This document shows positions 9,843 to 20,811 of a stretch of 64,000 nt of DNA, in pieces. The DNA lies in contig OY754469.1 in the NCBI GenBank assembly GCA_963575645.1, positions 48,938,753 through 49,002,752 of the forward strand, written 5' to 3'. Numbering within the stretch: position 1 is the first letter of the stretch; each line of letters begins with the position of its first letter. Position numbers and translations under genes: made by a program. The notes beneath the pieces are model-generated. The model made no database searches and was not told the DNA's origin. It was given only the letters and a program-made list of their open reading frames with translations. The stretch comes from Xanthostigma xanthostigma (taxonomy: Eukaryota > Arthropoda > Insecta > Raphidioptera > Raphidiidae).

Positions 9843-10021
9843 CGCTTCCAATTTTGGCGTTTCGGGGGACTTTCTTATAACGAGGTGGTGTCGATGCGAT
9901 CGCGGTTTTTTTGCGCAATGAAAGGGGAGGGCGTTTCGAGGGAGTTCTTTAAAAAAACGATAACGGAGTGGACGATAACGGGGTGGTTTTTGCGTTTTAA
10001 AATTCGCTAAAATCGGAAGCG
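9843..10021. mobile_element. TTAA-flanked MITE
   Basis: Inverted ends CGCTTCCAATTTTGGCG and CGCTAAAATCGGAAGCG, flanked by TTAA on both sides (9839-9842, 10022-10025). The interior (GTGTCGATGCGATCGCGG, TTTTTGCGCAATGAAAGG, GAGGGAGTTCTTTAAAAA) is the reverse-strand equivalent of the minisatellite unit at 1737-1981 and 60597-60830. TTAA duplication is typical of piggyBac-like insertion. The superfamily is inferred only from that. Confidence 0.7.
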
Positions 10022-10025
10022 TTAA

Positions 10026-10754
10026 TCTCAAAATATAATTGACTATACTTTATACCTTATATTTATCCACGTGTATATAACCCAAGTTGCTGAGCACGTT
10101 TTAATTAATAAAAAATAAAAACTGGCCATTAATAAATTCAGAAAATGACAAGACAAAAGCAAATAATGTTTTCCTCAATAGTAAATAATTGAAATAAAAA
10201 GATTCATCTCCATAAATGGAACATTTTGATGAGTAGGTTAAATTTCTATAACCAAAAATGAAGAATGGATCAAAGCCTATACCTACTGTTCACAGATCTC
10301 TTGGTAATACAGAATTTAGTAAACCTACCTAAAAAAAAAATCTTTGCCCAGACTGAGATCTAACATGTTCCCGTGTTTCGCAAGCTTTGCAACTATATGA
10401 AAACACAGAATGGTATACCTACAATAATATGTCTTCATGCAGAGAAGAGAGAAACTAATCTTAAGTTCTATTTGAGCTGAAACTTTATAATTTATAGATA
10501 AGGAAGGCATCATGCCGTGTTTCTGTGAGCGTATCTAATTACGAGAACACAATTATAATTGAATCACACTGCTGCGCCGCCCTACCCACACTGCGATCAC
10601 GCCAAACTGACATTCATATTGTAATAATTCATGTTTTGCTTGATACTCGGTTCTGCGTTCTCTGCATGTGTATTGTTTTGTGTGCGAAATGGCACTAGGG
10701 CGACGGTGAAGCGTGCCGCGGCAATGCTTTTTTTTGTTACCCTTCGCGTAAAAA
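10026..10754. other. No recognised gene
   Basis: AT-rich left part. A CpG-richer segment lies at 10570-10740 (CGCCGCCCTACCC, GGCGACGGTGAAGCG) just before the Helitron start. No frame or splice-pair stands out. Confidence 0.3.
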
Positions 10755-11395
10755 TCTATACTAATATATAAAGCTGAAGAGTTTGTTTGTTTGTTTGAAC
10801 GCGCTAATCTCAGAAACTACTGGTTCGAATTGAAAAAATTTTTTGTTGTTGGATAGCCCATTTATCGAGGAAGGCTATAGGCTATATAATATTACCTTAC
10901 GACCAATTGGAGCGGAATATCAATGAAAAATGTTGCAAGATGTATCTCAAAATTAGTCCGTCCGACAAATATTATCAGGTGAAAAGCCTTAACTAAATAT
11001 TGCAATATTAGCGCCTTGCGTTCACAAGCCCGGATAGCTCAGTCGGTAGAGTGTAAGATTCTTAATGCCAGGGTCTTGGGTTCAAGCCCCACGTCGGCGA
11101 ATATATTTTTATTTTTTACATTGCTTTCTTCTAAGGCTTACATTTAAAATTTTTTTAATTTTATTACGACTAATTAAAATTAAATTATTATTATATGTAT
11201 TGAAAGAAATTTTATTACTTAAAAAAGGTATAAATACTGCTTTTTAACGACAAAAACTTTTGAACGGTAACTCCGATCATTATAAAGTTTGGACACAACA
11301 TTCATCTCGGTAAACTAAGATGAATGTGCGTACTTATGTCCTTTCCTTCCCCATTTGTTCTTTTGCACCCGGGTGAAACCGGGCGGGACCGCTAG
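10755..11395 (+). mobile_element. Helitron A, full-length, carries tRNA-Lys
   Basis: Starts A|TCTATACTAATATATAAAG and ends with hairpin CCCGGGTGAAACCGGG, GCGGGACCG, CTAG|T at 11395, the standard non-autonomous Helitron layout with no duplication. A 278-bp insert (10970-11247) with a decayed tRNA-Lys is bracketed by CGACAAA repeats (10963-10969, 11248-11254). The copies at 26218-26754 and 21518-21788 lack the insert at this place. Other copies: 30548-30958, 37666-38387, 59740-59959. Confidence 0.85.
11028..11100 (+). tRNA. Decayed tRNA-Lys(CTT)-derived sequence
   Basis: Cloverleaf remnants: GCCCGGATAGCTCAGTCGG (acceptor and A box), anticodon loop TTCTTAA (CTT, lysine), and TGGGTTCAAGCCCCA (T arm and B box), followed by a T-rich stretch. 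The acceptor end lacks a base and the anticodon stem is mismatched, so it is a pseudo-tRNA. It lies inside Helitron A and recurs in two other copies. Confidence 0.6.
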
Positions 11396-11717
11396 TAAAT
11401 TTATAAAACATCGAACTCTTCCATTAAAAACGACATTGGGTGTGGATTGATTTCAATCTGGTCGCCTTAAATTCAAAATATAGGCGAAACAAACAAAGAA
11501 ATATTTACGTACGAGCTGGACTCGCGCACCGAGGGTTCCGTATAAACTTATAGGTATAGTTCGTCCCTCACGGGAATCCAGTCTCGAAGATTTTTCCCGC
11601 TTATACAATAAGCGGGAAAAATACATCGACATAGGTCGGAATAAATAAGTTGATAATCGCAAAAAAAATATTTTTGTGTGACGTAACTACAAAATTACGG
11701 TTTTAGAATTTTTCCCT
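11396..11717. other. No recognised gene
   Basis: Contains a short inverted repeat TTTTTCCCGCTTAT...ATAAGCGGGAAAAA (about 11590-11622). The 69-codon minus frame across it is not recognised. Confidence 0.35.
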
Positions 11718-11720
11718 TTA

Positions 11721-11930
11721 GGCTAAGTTTATATGAGAGGCGTTCAACGCGCGTTAGCCTAACGCGCGTTTACAATTTCTATACAATTGTATACAACTGT
11801 TTATATGATAACGCGCGTTAATAGGCCCTCCAACGCGTGTTATCATATAAACAGTTATATGCAATTGTATTGAAATTGTAAACGCGCGTTTGGCTAACGT
11901 GCGTTTAACGCCTCTCATATAAACCTAGCC
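11721..11930. mobile_element. PIF/Harbinger-type MITE, copy 3
   Basis: Diverged copy of 2278-2471 and 5460-5654. Ends GGCTAAGTTTATATGAG and CTCATATAAACCTAGCC, flanked by TTA (11718-11720, 11931-11933). It has the same internal AACGCGCGTT palindromes with more substitutions, so it is an older insertion. Confidence 0.85.
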
Positions 11931-11933
11931 TTA

Positions 11934-12800
11934 CTTGTGCTGTAAGACATTACGTCTTGCCAAATTAGGTGAACGGGAAATACCCGATAGGTTTTGATTC
12001 TCTAGCGAGAAAATATTTTGTAAAATTTTCAAGGGTGTATTTTTGTTACGTTTTAGTATTTTGTTGTTTACATAAGAACAAGTTATTGTACGTAAGTTAT
12101 AGCTTCTTACGTATAGCCGTTTTTACGACGTTCTTTTACTTCTGCGCTTCGCTGAATAATGTAAAGGATTTATTTTGCAAGGATTTGTTCCACTTTAAAG
12201 GGAAGTTTAATCAATTTGTAAAGAAGTAATTTCAAGTTTAAATAGACATATTTAGTAATCTTTGTGTGTGAGGCATGACAATAAATTTTGTTTTCTCAAT
12301 TGAACTTTTTTTTTAAATTATTTATTTGACAGGAAATGGAAAGAAAACCATAAAATTAGGAACCTTTATGATAAACCTTGTACATACTAAAGGCGAGAAT
12401 TAAATATTTTAAATATCACTGAAACTATAGAAGCAGCATTAAAACCAAAATATTTCAAGTGTATAAAAATGTACAGTCATGAAAATTGTAGAAGAAAAAA
12501 CTGTCAAATAAAAACGTCAAATCCACGATGCATCGTACGTAGTATGTATGTACCTACAGCTATGGGAAACCTTGTCTTTCAAAAGTCAAATTACCTTAAA
12601 AGTCAACACGAATTTCATTTTACTTCCATTTTCTTTGTTTTAACAATTTATTTAATTTCTTCGCAAAAAAAACATATTTACATGTCAAATGCAGAGTTGG
12701 AATGGCCAAAATTTCTATACAGTTTGAGAACAAAAGAATATAGACGGACAGATGAACATCTAATCTGTAAATACGAAATTAAAATTATCAGCTTAAAGAA
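11934..12800. other. No recognised gene
   Basis: Holds frames at 11969-12229 (phenylalanine/tyrosine-rich) and the first part of 12469-12894. Neither translation is recognisable, and the second runs into a Helitron start, so both are treated as chance frames. Confidence 0.35.
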
Positions 12801-13169
12801 TCTTAATATATATAAAAATCTCGCGTCACGATGTTCTTCCGCGCTAATCTTCGAAACCACTGAACCGATTTTACTGAAATGTAAATGTGTCTAGCTTGGT
12901 CCAAATTAGACAATAGGATAGTTTTTATTAAATATTTTGTATGAAATTACTGTGTTTTGTGAAAATAAACTGTAGCGACATCTCATAGCATTTACTCAAA
13001 GCTGTTAGTTCAGAAACAAAAAACTGTTTTAGTACCAAGTCGCGACATCTATTAGAATCTGGTAGAATTTGCTCAAAGCTGTTAGTTCAAACGCCGCGCC
13101 GGAAACGAAATACATTTTGCAAAATTATATCTGTCGCACCCGGGTGAAACCGGGACAGTAAAATATTAG
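12801..13169 (+). mobile_element. Helitron B, decayed
   Basis: Starts A|TCTTAATATATATAAAAATC with CTCGCGTCACGATGTTC, and ends near the hairpin CACCCGGGTGAAACCGGG. The terminal CTAG is lost or shifted (ATTAG|T at 13169). It contains an internal duplication around GCTCAAAGCTGTTAGTTC (two copies near 13000 and 13075). Start sequence and hairpin follow the Helitron plan. The 3' border is approximate. Confidence 0.5.
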
Positions 13170-13304
13170 TCATCACGTACTAGACGCATAACCTGCTATT
13201 ATTACTTACATGGCAATGCATTAATTTTATTAATTAATTAATTATTATCAGCCATGAACTGTAAATAAATGTTCAATAAAATTAAATAAATCTGGTTAAC
13301 TGTG

Positions 13305-13545
13305 AAATGGATTGAGAACCAAAGGCATAGATATTTTTTTTCTGGGGGCGTAAAGCAAAAAATCAGTATTTTTTTAAGTTTTATTAATATCACACAAGAA
13401 TACTCACGAAGGAAGGTTTCAAGCAAAATATTAATCCCCAAACTAAGTAATTTTTTTTCAAGAAGTATTTCTAAATTTTATTCTTTAGCCAGGTTTTCGA
13501 ATTTTCAGTTTTATTTTTTATTATTATGATCCTAGGCGGGTAAAC
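13305..13545. repeat. Repeat family R, copy 1
   Basis: Shares GTAAAGCAAAAAATCA, AATACTCACGAAGGAAGG, AAGCAAAATATTAAT and TTTCAGTTTTATTTTTTATTA with 33571-33841 and 40370-40618. The best copy has CAAGGGCGTAGATA...TATCTACGCCCTTG ends. This one keeps only the left part of that (AAAGGCATAGATATTTTT). Confidence 0.6.
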
Positions 13546-13587
13546 GCTAGAATGGCTTACCGTGGAAAGGATGAAGTAAAATATTAA

Positions 13588-13862
13588 AATAAATAAAATT
13601 ATCGACCAATTTTTCAGACAATTATATTAACAAAAAATATAAAAATTAACACATTGACGTTTCGGTCCGGATTTAATTTTTCATTAATTTTCAAAAATTA
13701 ATTAAGTCTTAATTCTATTGTAAAATAAGTAATTCTTTTTTATATTTTTAGATTACATATTTTTGAAGAAAATCCATATATGGACCGAAACGTCAATGTA
13801 TTAATTTTTATATTTTTTGTTAATATAATTGTCTGAAAAATTGGTCGATAATTTTATTTATT
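13588..13862. mobile_element. Penelope-like terminal modules, head to head
   Basis: AATAAATAAAATTATCGACC at the left and its inverse at the right bound an inverted pair of PLE terminal modules. Each arm has the TGACGTTTCGGTCCGGAT or ATGGACCGAAACGTCA segment of the hammerhead-like core, but the CTGATGA box is altered (TTTTTGAAGAAAATCC on the right arm). The element has no coding sequence. Same layout at 51399-51684. Confidence 0.6.
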
Positions 13863-13989
13863 CAACACGCGTGAATAATATATAATTTCGGGGTCCTGCT
13901 AAATTCGGGAAAAATAATAAATTACTTCATGTTGACGCGTACCTATAGTGCGAATAATGAGCCGAAACTGTACGGTAATATATTACTGC

Positions 13990-14331
13990 ACAGTTTCTGG
14001 ACCAATAGAAACGCGGTAGCGATTTGTATATATAAAAACAGAATCGCAATTCAGCGAAAGTCAGGGCCATCTTATGTGCATCGAGGGTGGTGAGTATGTC
14101 AATCAATGAAGTGATTTATTATTTTTCCCTCTTTTATCAGTGCCCCGATTACATATTACTCGTGCTAGTTGAATAAAGTATTATGTGCGACTATTGATCG
14201 AAGGAGAATATTCCACTCGCGTGTTACCGCACTCGGCAAATTTCACGCTCATGGAATCTTCTCCTTCTCTCACTAGTCGCACAATATACTATTATTGAAG
14301 AGTTCTAATCAGACGTTAATCAAAGATTTAA
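13990..14331 (+). promoter_or_regulatory. PLE promoter/mini-intron module with tail, copy 2
   Basis: GGACCAATAGAAACGCGG (CCAAT box), TGTATATATAAAAACAG (TATA box, about 14025-14041) and a leader with TTCAGCGAAAGTCAGG are followed by a canonical donor GTGAGT (14090) and acceptor CCTCTTTTATCAG (ends 14140), a 51-bp intron. AATAAA is at about 14173. An inverted-repeat block follows, then GAAGAGTTCTAATCAGACG...AATCAAAGATTT (14298-14331), the same tail found on ribozyme-type PLE copies. Drosophila Penelope is known to have a short intron in its 5' regulatory region. Assignment here is by that analogy and by the shared tail. Confidence 0.55.
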
Positions 14332-17289
14332 AATATTTAAATATTTCCAACGTAGTGTCAGTGTTTATATTGGTGCAATAAAATAGCGTCTGTCCTGAAA
14401 ACAGCAATGATTGAGAAACGCTTTAGTGTACCAGTTGAAGAGTTGTTCCGTTAGATTAAAGATATAAATGCAAAGGTCGGATATCGGACAAACCACACAA
14501 ATCAGATAGCGAATCAGACAGACATCTTGTTATAGGTTGTGTTCAATGCAGCATTTAGTTAGAGGTGTCACGATCAGCGATCAGCAGACTTGGTTGTTAA
14601 AGTGCTCCTTGTGTGTATTCAACGTGAACCAATCACCTGACTAGGGATGAGCGATAAAAAAAAATTTTGAAAATCGATTCTCTCTGCTATTTAAGTATAG
14701 GCGTTCCATTCCCTTTCCCCACCACCTCCGTTTATTAATACCTCGATCCAAACTACATACTTTCGGCATCAATATTCAATTGCAAGGCAGAAAGTCTAAC
14801 ATTCACGCATTGGTGGGATTACAGGCACTGATGCGGGAAGTACGTACGCTCGGGCGGCAGTCAAGAAAAAATAGCCTATCAACCGTTGTTTAGCAGCCCT
14901 ATTACATTTTAGCTAATAGTCGCGAACAACTGTCATTCGTGTTTTTACGTATATAACCTCAAAGCTGCTTGATTGGAATTTGTCTGTGTTTTTATGTAAT
15001 TAATTAATTAATGTATTCAATAAGCGTATACTTACGACCGAGGTATGAAACACCACGCTGGCCGAAAGTTTTAATTGTAGCACATCTGTTTACATGGTAA
15101 CATAACCTCGTTATATAAAAAGACCAAATGTTGCAGTACTTATAGGTTAGGTACGGAATTCTAAAAACGATAGTGATAGTCGTGATCCTTAATTCCCGTG
15201 AATGTTCACCGATCCCTAAGCGATGCCTGGCTATATTGTCCCATCGTAACAGTGGAGGCATTGGTTAGGGGAATCGGAAATTAGGTACGCTTCGATAATG
15301 GATGGAAAGAGAACGTGGTTCAGAAGAAATATGGATGTCAACCAACTTGCTACGTGAATATTCCTTATTTGAGATTTTTTAAGCGTACTGTTTCAGTTGA
15401 ACTTTCAACCATTCGTGATTGATTTAAATTATAACACATGCTTTTCATTAAATTATTTTTGTAAATTGTAGAAGCTGGACGAAAAAGAACGTTAATGTCT
15501 ATTTAATCGTTATTGTTTTGGGCGATTTCGAATTTAACTCGTAAACATTAAGCAGACATACCAGACTATCTCATTGAAAACGTTTTCTCAATAGTTTTAA
15601 AAAGTCTAGAGTCACACTTTGCCTTTTATTTTTGAGATATGGCTTTAATCCGGTAGATAGCTTTTTAACTATATACAAGAGGATATTTATGTTAAACCAG
15701 ATTTCACATAATCGAAATCAATGGTCTATTAAACCGCACTCCGCACCAGTATTTACACAGTTTATTTATTTGCTATCTCTACAGTTACCTCAGTATACTG
15801 CACCGACTGAACAATTTTTAACACTTTTTATTGGCTTCACCTGCATGTATGTTTGTATCTGAAGCAATCTTTTAAATTCATTTTTATGGACATCTAGACG
15901 TCTGAATATTTTGAAATTTTGCACACGTATTAAGAACCCATGACAATTATTATTGAGTATGTTTATTGATAAAATGGTAGCTCCAAAACTGGCTTCCAAT
16001 TGTGCTTTTGAATGAAATTTTTTTTTGTCATAAATGGAAAGATCGTATATAAGTTTTATAACAAAACTATTTTTCTTTTTTTTATTTTCGTTATAATTCA
16101 AAAGTTATATCAAATTAAAAATAAATTTTTGTACCCAGTTCCGAGAACGCGCCCACATTTCCCGAACATAATGTGACGTCATAATGTTTTAGTCAATACA
16201 CATGTAGAAGCCATTGATAGTATACTGCGTATATAAATTTTACCATTATGACGTCACTACTGTCAAAAACAATTTTAGAGCGTTTCCAGTCACGTGATTT
16301 TTTTTAATATTTTATCAATTTTAAATTGCTTATAATTAATTTAAAAAAAGTTTTTTGAAAGTTTTTCGCATCGATTATCAATATTATTTATAATAAAGTT
16401 TTAAAATACAATAAAAAAATCGATAATTTTTTTTTTTTCAAAAGCCTAATTCCCAAAGCGTACGTCAGCAAAATAGAACTCTTTGGACAAAATTGCGAAT
16501 TTGTTGATCAAGTTCTTAATTTTTTCGGGGATTATTTGATTTTTTTTCGCAGATCTAGGCTCCTAGACCTGATGAAACGAAATTCAAACAGCCAGAAGAA
16601 TCCGAGAATTACACGCAGTTCGAACGTCTCTATTTTTCCGACAGAAGTTTTGGGAGTTCAGAACTCAAAAAACACACGTGTTTACGTCTGATTTATAAAT
16701 AATCACATAAATAAACGAAATGTTAATTAAAACAGACAGAATTTATAATAGATAATTAATGAGTGTTGCATGTTTCAGTAAGCTTTTTAAAATCCAAATT
16801 AAACGAACCAATTTTTTAAATAAAGCTCTCTCTATAAATCATCACACAGTTGATACAATAGATGTTGATACACAAAACATACATAATATAAACACACCTG
16901 TCGCGATATACAGTGCATCGACAATATGGATTGTGAACGCACCAGTAGCACTCAAACTGTTTATTTATTTACAAGTTAATTATACCTTAGTAGTCTTTAC
17001 TTGCGACCCAATGCCTGTGCGCTTTGACAGAAGACGTGTTTCAATCGATCGTCACCAGACAGTAAATGTCTCGTACTTTAAGTTTAGGTATTCTGTAGAT
17101 GCTGTATTTTTGCTAAAATTTTCTTTCGGGGTATTTTTATGAATAATGTATAGTTTTGACAATAAAACATCAATTTTGATTGTAGTTTGATAAAAAAACC
17201 TTATTCTTTGTTAAGTCCACAAATGTGTGCTATGAGCGTTTAATCACTTATTTTAAGCCCGTATTAAATAATAGCACAAATGTAGACGC
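14332..17289. other. No recognised gene in 3 kb
   Basis: AT-rich. Frames at 15004-15261, 15632-15862, 15790-16101 and 16759-17142 (127 codons, the second longest frame here) give no recognisable product, have no repeat partner and lack convincing splice borders. A 14-bp inverted repeat GTGACGTCATAATG (16173-16186 and 16243-16256) contains the TGACGTCA palindrome on each arm. Confidence 0.4.
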
Positions 17290-17760
17290 GGCGCATGATA
17301 GGGTTAAGGCCGCTAGAAACGCTGCTAGATTTGCCTACTAGTTTTCTAGCGTTGGTTTTCTTGATTGCTGTTATGTGCTCGCTTCACACGAGACGTCTTT
17401 TCATGTAAGTTTTGTGAATAGATCTGATGCGGGCAGTGACAGTTCAAATATAAACACAGAGCAAAACGCGTCTGTTATCTGAATCCGAGCAGAATGACGC
17501 CACGTTGGTTTGTGGGCGTTTGTTCAAGTCGCCAACGTAACAAGATTCTGCTTCCTGATTGGTTCTTGCTCATACCTAGCAAGGAAAATAGCCCCTGGTC
17601 TAATTTTAAAACCTATCTTCTGAGCTAGCAGACGAGCTCGCTTCGTACATGGCCAGCAGAACTTCAAGCAGTCTTTCTAGTCGTTATTTGCTTTATTCTT
17701 GCCATTTGCTGCTTGTATGAACCATTTTCAATCCACTCTAACGAGCCACGGGATTTTTGT
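17290..17760. other. CpG-richer patch
   Basis: GC-richer than its surroundings. Includes ATTTTAAAACC (TATA-like) at about 17602, and a short frame from 17649 beginning MASRTSSSLSSRYLL that stops after 23 codons. It could be an upstream region of a gene, but nothing decisive is visible. Confidence 0.25.
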
Positions 17761-17894
17761 AATTCCTTATGATATCAAATACTCTTTTTATTAAAAAAAT
17801 TGAAATCCTAAAAAGCACAAAAAATTACGATTGAAAAATTCCACCGCAATCAATTGTTATTTATAAATGAATTGTGCAATTGCAACTTGACGAA

Positions 17895-18477
17895 TCATAT
17901 ATTATATTAATACGCTAAGGTTAAGATGTTTGCCTCCGTTCTTAGAAAAAAACCTCACAATTTCTCCACATAAATTATATATCATTTTACAGATAATTGC
18001 TTGCTCTACTGACATCGACAACAAAAATTTATTATTGCTTTTGTTTTTGTAAATTAATTAAAATACAGCAACGCTGAACAACATCTGCCATCTGACGGCT
18101 TTAATTTTGAAACAACGTCAACACTTCGATCTGTCATCTGACCTTCATATTATAAATACTGCATACTGCCATCTGACGGCTTTAATTTTGAAACAGCGAG
18201 CAACTCTGAACAACGTCACAGCAATGCTGCATGATGCCATCTGACGGCTTAGCTCAACGCTTTTGCTACTTGCGCCTCTATATGACAATTTTAGTAAAAT
18301 ATTTCTTCGATCTGTCATCTGAGCTTCATATTGTAATACAACAAAAAGAAGAACGTTATAAGCAGTGTGCAAAATTAGAAACGAATTGAATACCTGCAAT
18401 CATATTTAAAAAATAATTTTGTAAACTGATAATTATTATACTTATTTAGTGCGAATAATTCCCATAGGTCACTCTAG
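17895..18477 (+). mobile_element. Helitron C, copy 1
   Basis: Starts A|TCATATATTATATTAATACGC and ends GTGCGAATAATTCCCATAGG...CTAG|T. The hairpin arm is mutated here but perfect in copies 2 and 3 (27414-27879, 61652-62246). The interior has several CATCTGACGGCTTTAATTTT and TTCGATCTGTCATCTGA units in direct repetition. A minus-strand frame of about 84 codons (18145-18399) recurs in copy 3 but looks like a by-product of the repeats. Confidence 0.8.
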
Positions 18478-18936
18478 TTTTTTTATAATAAACATTTATG
18501 TCTATTTCCTGTTAAAAATCTTGCAACAAATGGGTTGTAATATTGCATACGCGTGTTATTCCGATAACAATACACTTTAACGATTTTATTAGAATTAAGT
18601 AATCAACTAATATTATTAAATTATAAACTTTTATTAAATTTACGGCGCGACGCCTAACCTCACATATAAAAACACGTGCCGTGTCAATAGTCTGTTCCCA
18701 CCTGTATTGTATTAAAGCGGGAGCTCTCCGGTGATGTCATTTATAATTGACGGCATTTGTTTCATTTTTAAATACACGGTCGCACCTAGTTATGCAAACA
18801 AAACCCAGTTGTCCGGATATTGATCTAGTAAATAAAGTTATTATTACAGTAACTCGTGTTTTATAAGTGAGAAAACACCGTTCGATGGTTCGTAGTAGTT
18901 GCACATTAAAACTCTTTGAAATAAAAAATATATATA
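18478..18936. other. No recognised feature
   Basis: AT-rich. The minus frame at 18737-19000 crosses the border of the next repeat and is not credible. Confidence 0.35.
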
Positions 18937-20248
18937 CAGGGTGATCGGTAATTGCTCGTATTCCTATCAGAGAAGAAACTATGACTATCCATCCTAGCAC
19001 TGGCTATATGCCAAGTTGGGTGGATCAATTTCAAACATAAGATAGCAATTTATACAGGGTGTTCCATTAAGAATGGGACATAGAACAACCGCAGATTCTC
19101 CAATTCAAAATAAAACGATTAAGCGAAATATGCTTAGATAAAATGTTACTCGTTTCCGAAATACGGGGTGTTGAAGTTGAAAACTGAAAAATTATTAATG
19201 TCCATAATTTTTTTAATACACCGTATAATTTTACTCAAATCGGCACACTTGTTAAATATCATAAAATGCACCTAACAATAAAAAAATTAGTTCAGTACGC
19301 TCTACCAGTGGCGTCCGGCAGGAGTAAGTAATGCTTGTACCCCTTCTAAATGTTACGCCGCTGTCTAAATTTTAATTTTGACTATAATTTTAATTTTTTT
19401 GATATTTTCTAAGTCAATAATGTACACTTGTTAGTTTGTTGTGAAGTCATTGGTTTTCGAGATATTCGCAGTTAAAGATAGATAGACATGTACTTTTTAT
19501 TTGTATTATTATTAATAATATTCATTTTTACAATTTTGTCTTAAAAAAACTGCGAATATCTCGAAAACCAATGACTTTACAACAAACTAACAAGTGTACA
19601 TTATTGACTTAGAAAATATCAAAAAAAATAAAATTATAGTCAAAATTAAAATTTAGACAGCGGCGTAACATTTAGAAGGGGTACAAGCATTACTTACTCC
19701 AGCCGTACGCCACTGGTAGAGTGAGTAACATTTTATCTAAGCATATTTCGCTTAATCGTTTTATTTTGAATTGGAGAATCTGCGGTTGTTCTATGTCCCA
19801 TTCTTAATGGGACACCTGTATATTAACTGTACTATATTTATTGAAATAAATTTAGTATTATTATATTTGAAATGATTTGACCTCTATCACTTGGGGGTTG
19901 GAAATGAATCATTTTCAAGAAAATCTACTTCGGTTTCCTTTTTAAAAAAATCCGTATTTTGGGAGTTAAAAATTTAAAAAAATATGTATTCTCACTTTTT
20001 GGCCTGAATTTTCCATGATCTGGTAGCTTACTAATTGACCAACCTTCCTAATGCTGAAAACAACGAAATTTACTGTTAGATTTTATGTTGTGTGTTAAAA
20101 CTTACAAGAAATAAAATTATTTTTTTACAAAAGTCAATATCATAAGAAATTTACACATTTCCGACCCCCAAGTATAGAGGTTAAATCATTCTAAATTCGT
20201 CATAGTTTCTTCTCCTCAGAGGAATATGACCAATTACCGGTCTATCCG
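18937..20248. mobile_element. Outer inverted-repeat element with nested insertion
   Basis: Left arm CAGGGTGATCGGTAATTG...AGAGAAGAAACTATG (from 18937) matches the inverse CATAGTTTCTTCTC...CAATTACCGG at 20200-20248. The element is split by a second palindromic element at 19055-19818. The right border is approximate and the flanking duplication is not certain. Confidence 0.5.
19055..19818. mobile_element. Long foldback element nested in the outer one
   Basis: Ends CAGGGTGTTCCATTAAG and CTTAATGGGACACCTG, flanked by TATA on both sides (19051-19054, 19819-19822). The arms extend about 300 bp (ACAACCGCAGATTCTCC, ACGATTAAGCGAAATATGC, TGCGAATATCTCGAAAACC all have inverse partners). The left arm carries extra sequence at about 19160-19300 that the right arm lacks. 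Confidence 0.7.
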
Positions 20249-20756
20249 ATATATTATGTTTATTGCTCCTATTAGAAAAGCAATAGGCGCAGGATTCAAA
20301 CATTTAGTCTTTTATCTGCCCATTGAAATACAATATAGTACCTAAAAACCGTTAATTAAACATTGATAAAGTTGAAGGTTGTATACTTATATAGGCTATT
20401 AAAAAAAGGTAAAATTTTAAATAAAGGATGTTGTAATAAAGTGGGTTTAAGGTCAACCTTTTATATGTCTCACTTGTCGTTATCGGTCTTTTTTATCACC
20501 TTTAAAATGTTACTCATAAATATATCAATTGAATAGTTAATTTGACAAGTTATCGACGTTAAAAAGTACGTTATACGAGGGTAACTTTTTCAGTCGCAAC
20601 CTCTCTTAACTTACATTAATATTTGCAGTCTTCCTTGGAGTTAATTTTCTATCATACTATCTCAAAAGCTCTCATATATACAAAGAAAAAATGTAAGTAT
20701 TTGCCAAAAAAATTATGACGTACGACTGACCAATAACAATAAATGTCTGTATATTC
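20249..20756. other. No recognised feature
   Basis: AT-rich. No frame, repeat partner or RNA gene is visible. Confidence 0.35.
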
Positions 20757-20811
20757 AAATCTTTGATTAACGTTTGAATACTCCTCAATAAATAAAATTA
20801 TCGACCAAATC
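20757..20811 (+). mobile_element. PLE tail with start of terminal module
   Basis: AAATCTTTGATTAACGTTTG...CTCCTCAATAAATAAAATTATCGACC reproduces the PLE tail and the first bases of the terminal module. The similarity then fades. A 5-prime-only remnant. Confidence 0.6.

Noticed and set aside
11028-11100. Functional tRNA-Lys gene
   Set aside because: The acceptor strand lacks a base and the anticodon stem is mismatched in all copies. The sequence is repeated within Helitrons, so it is called as decayed.
12469-12894. Longest open frame (141 codons) as a gene
   Set aside because: Its 3' part is the start of a Helitron (12801 onward), composition follows the AT-rich flanks, and the translation is not recognisable.
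16759-17142. 127-codon frame as a gene
   Set aside because: No recognisable motif, no splice or promoter context and no repeat or paralogue. A frame this long is expected by chance in a 64-kb six-frame scan.
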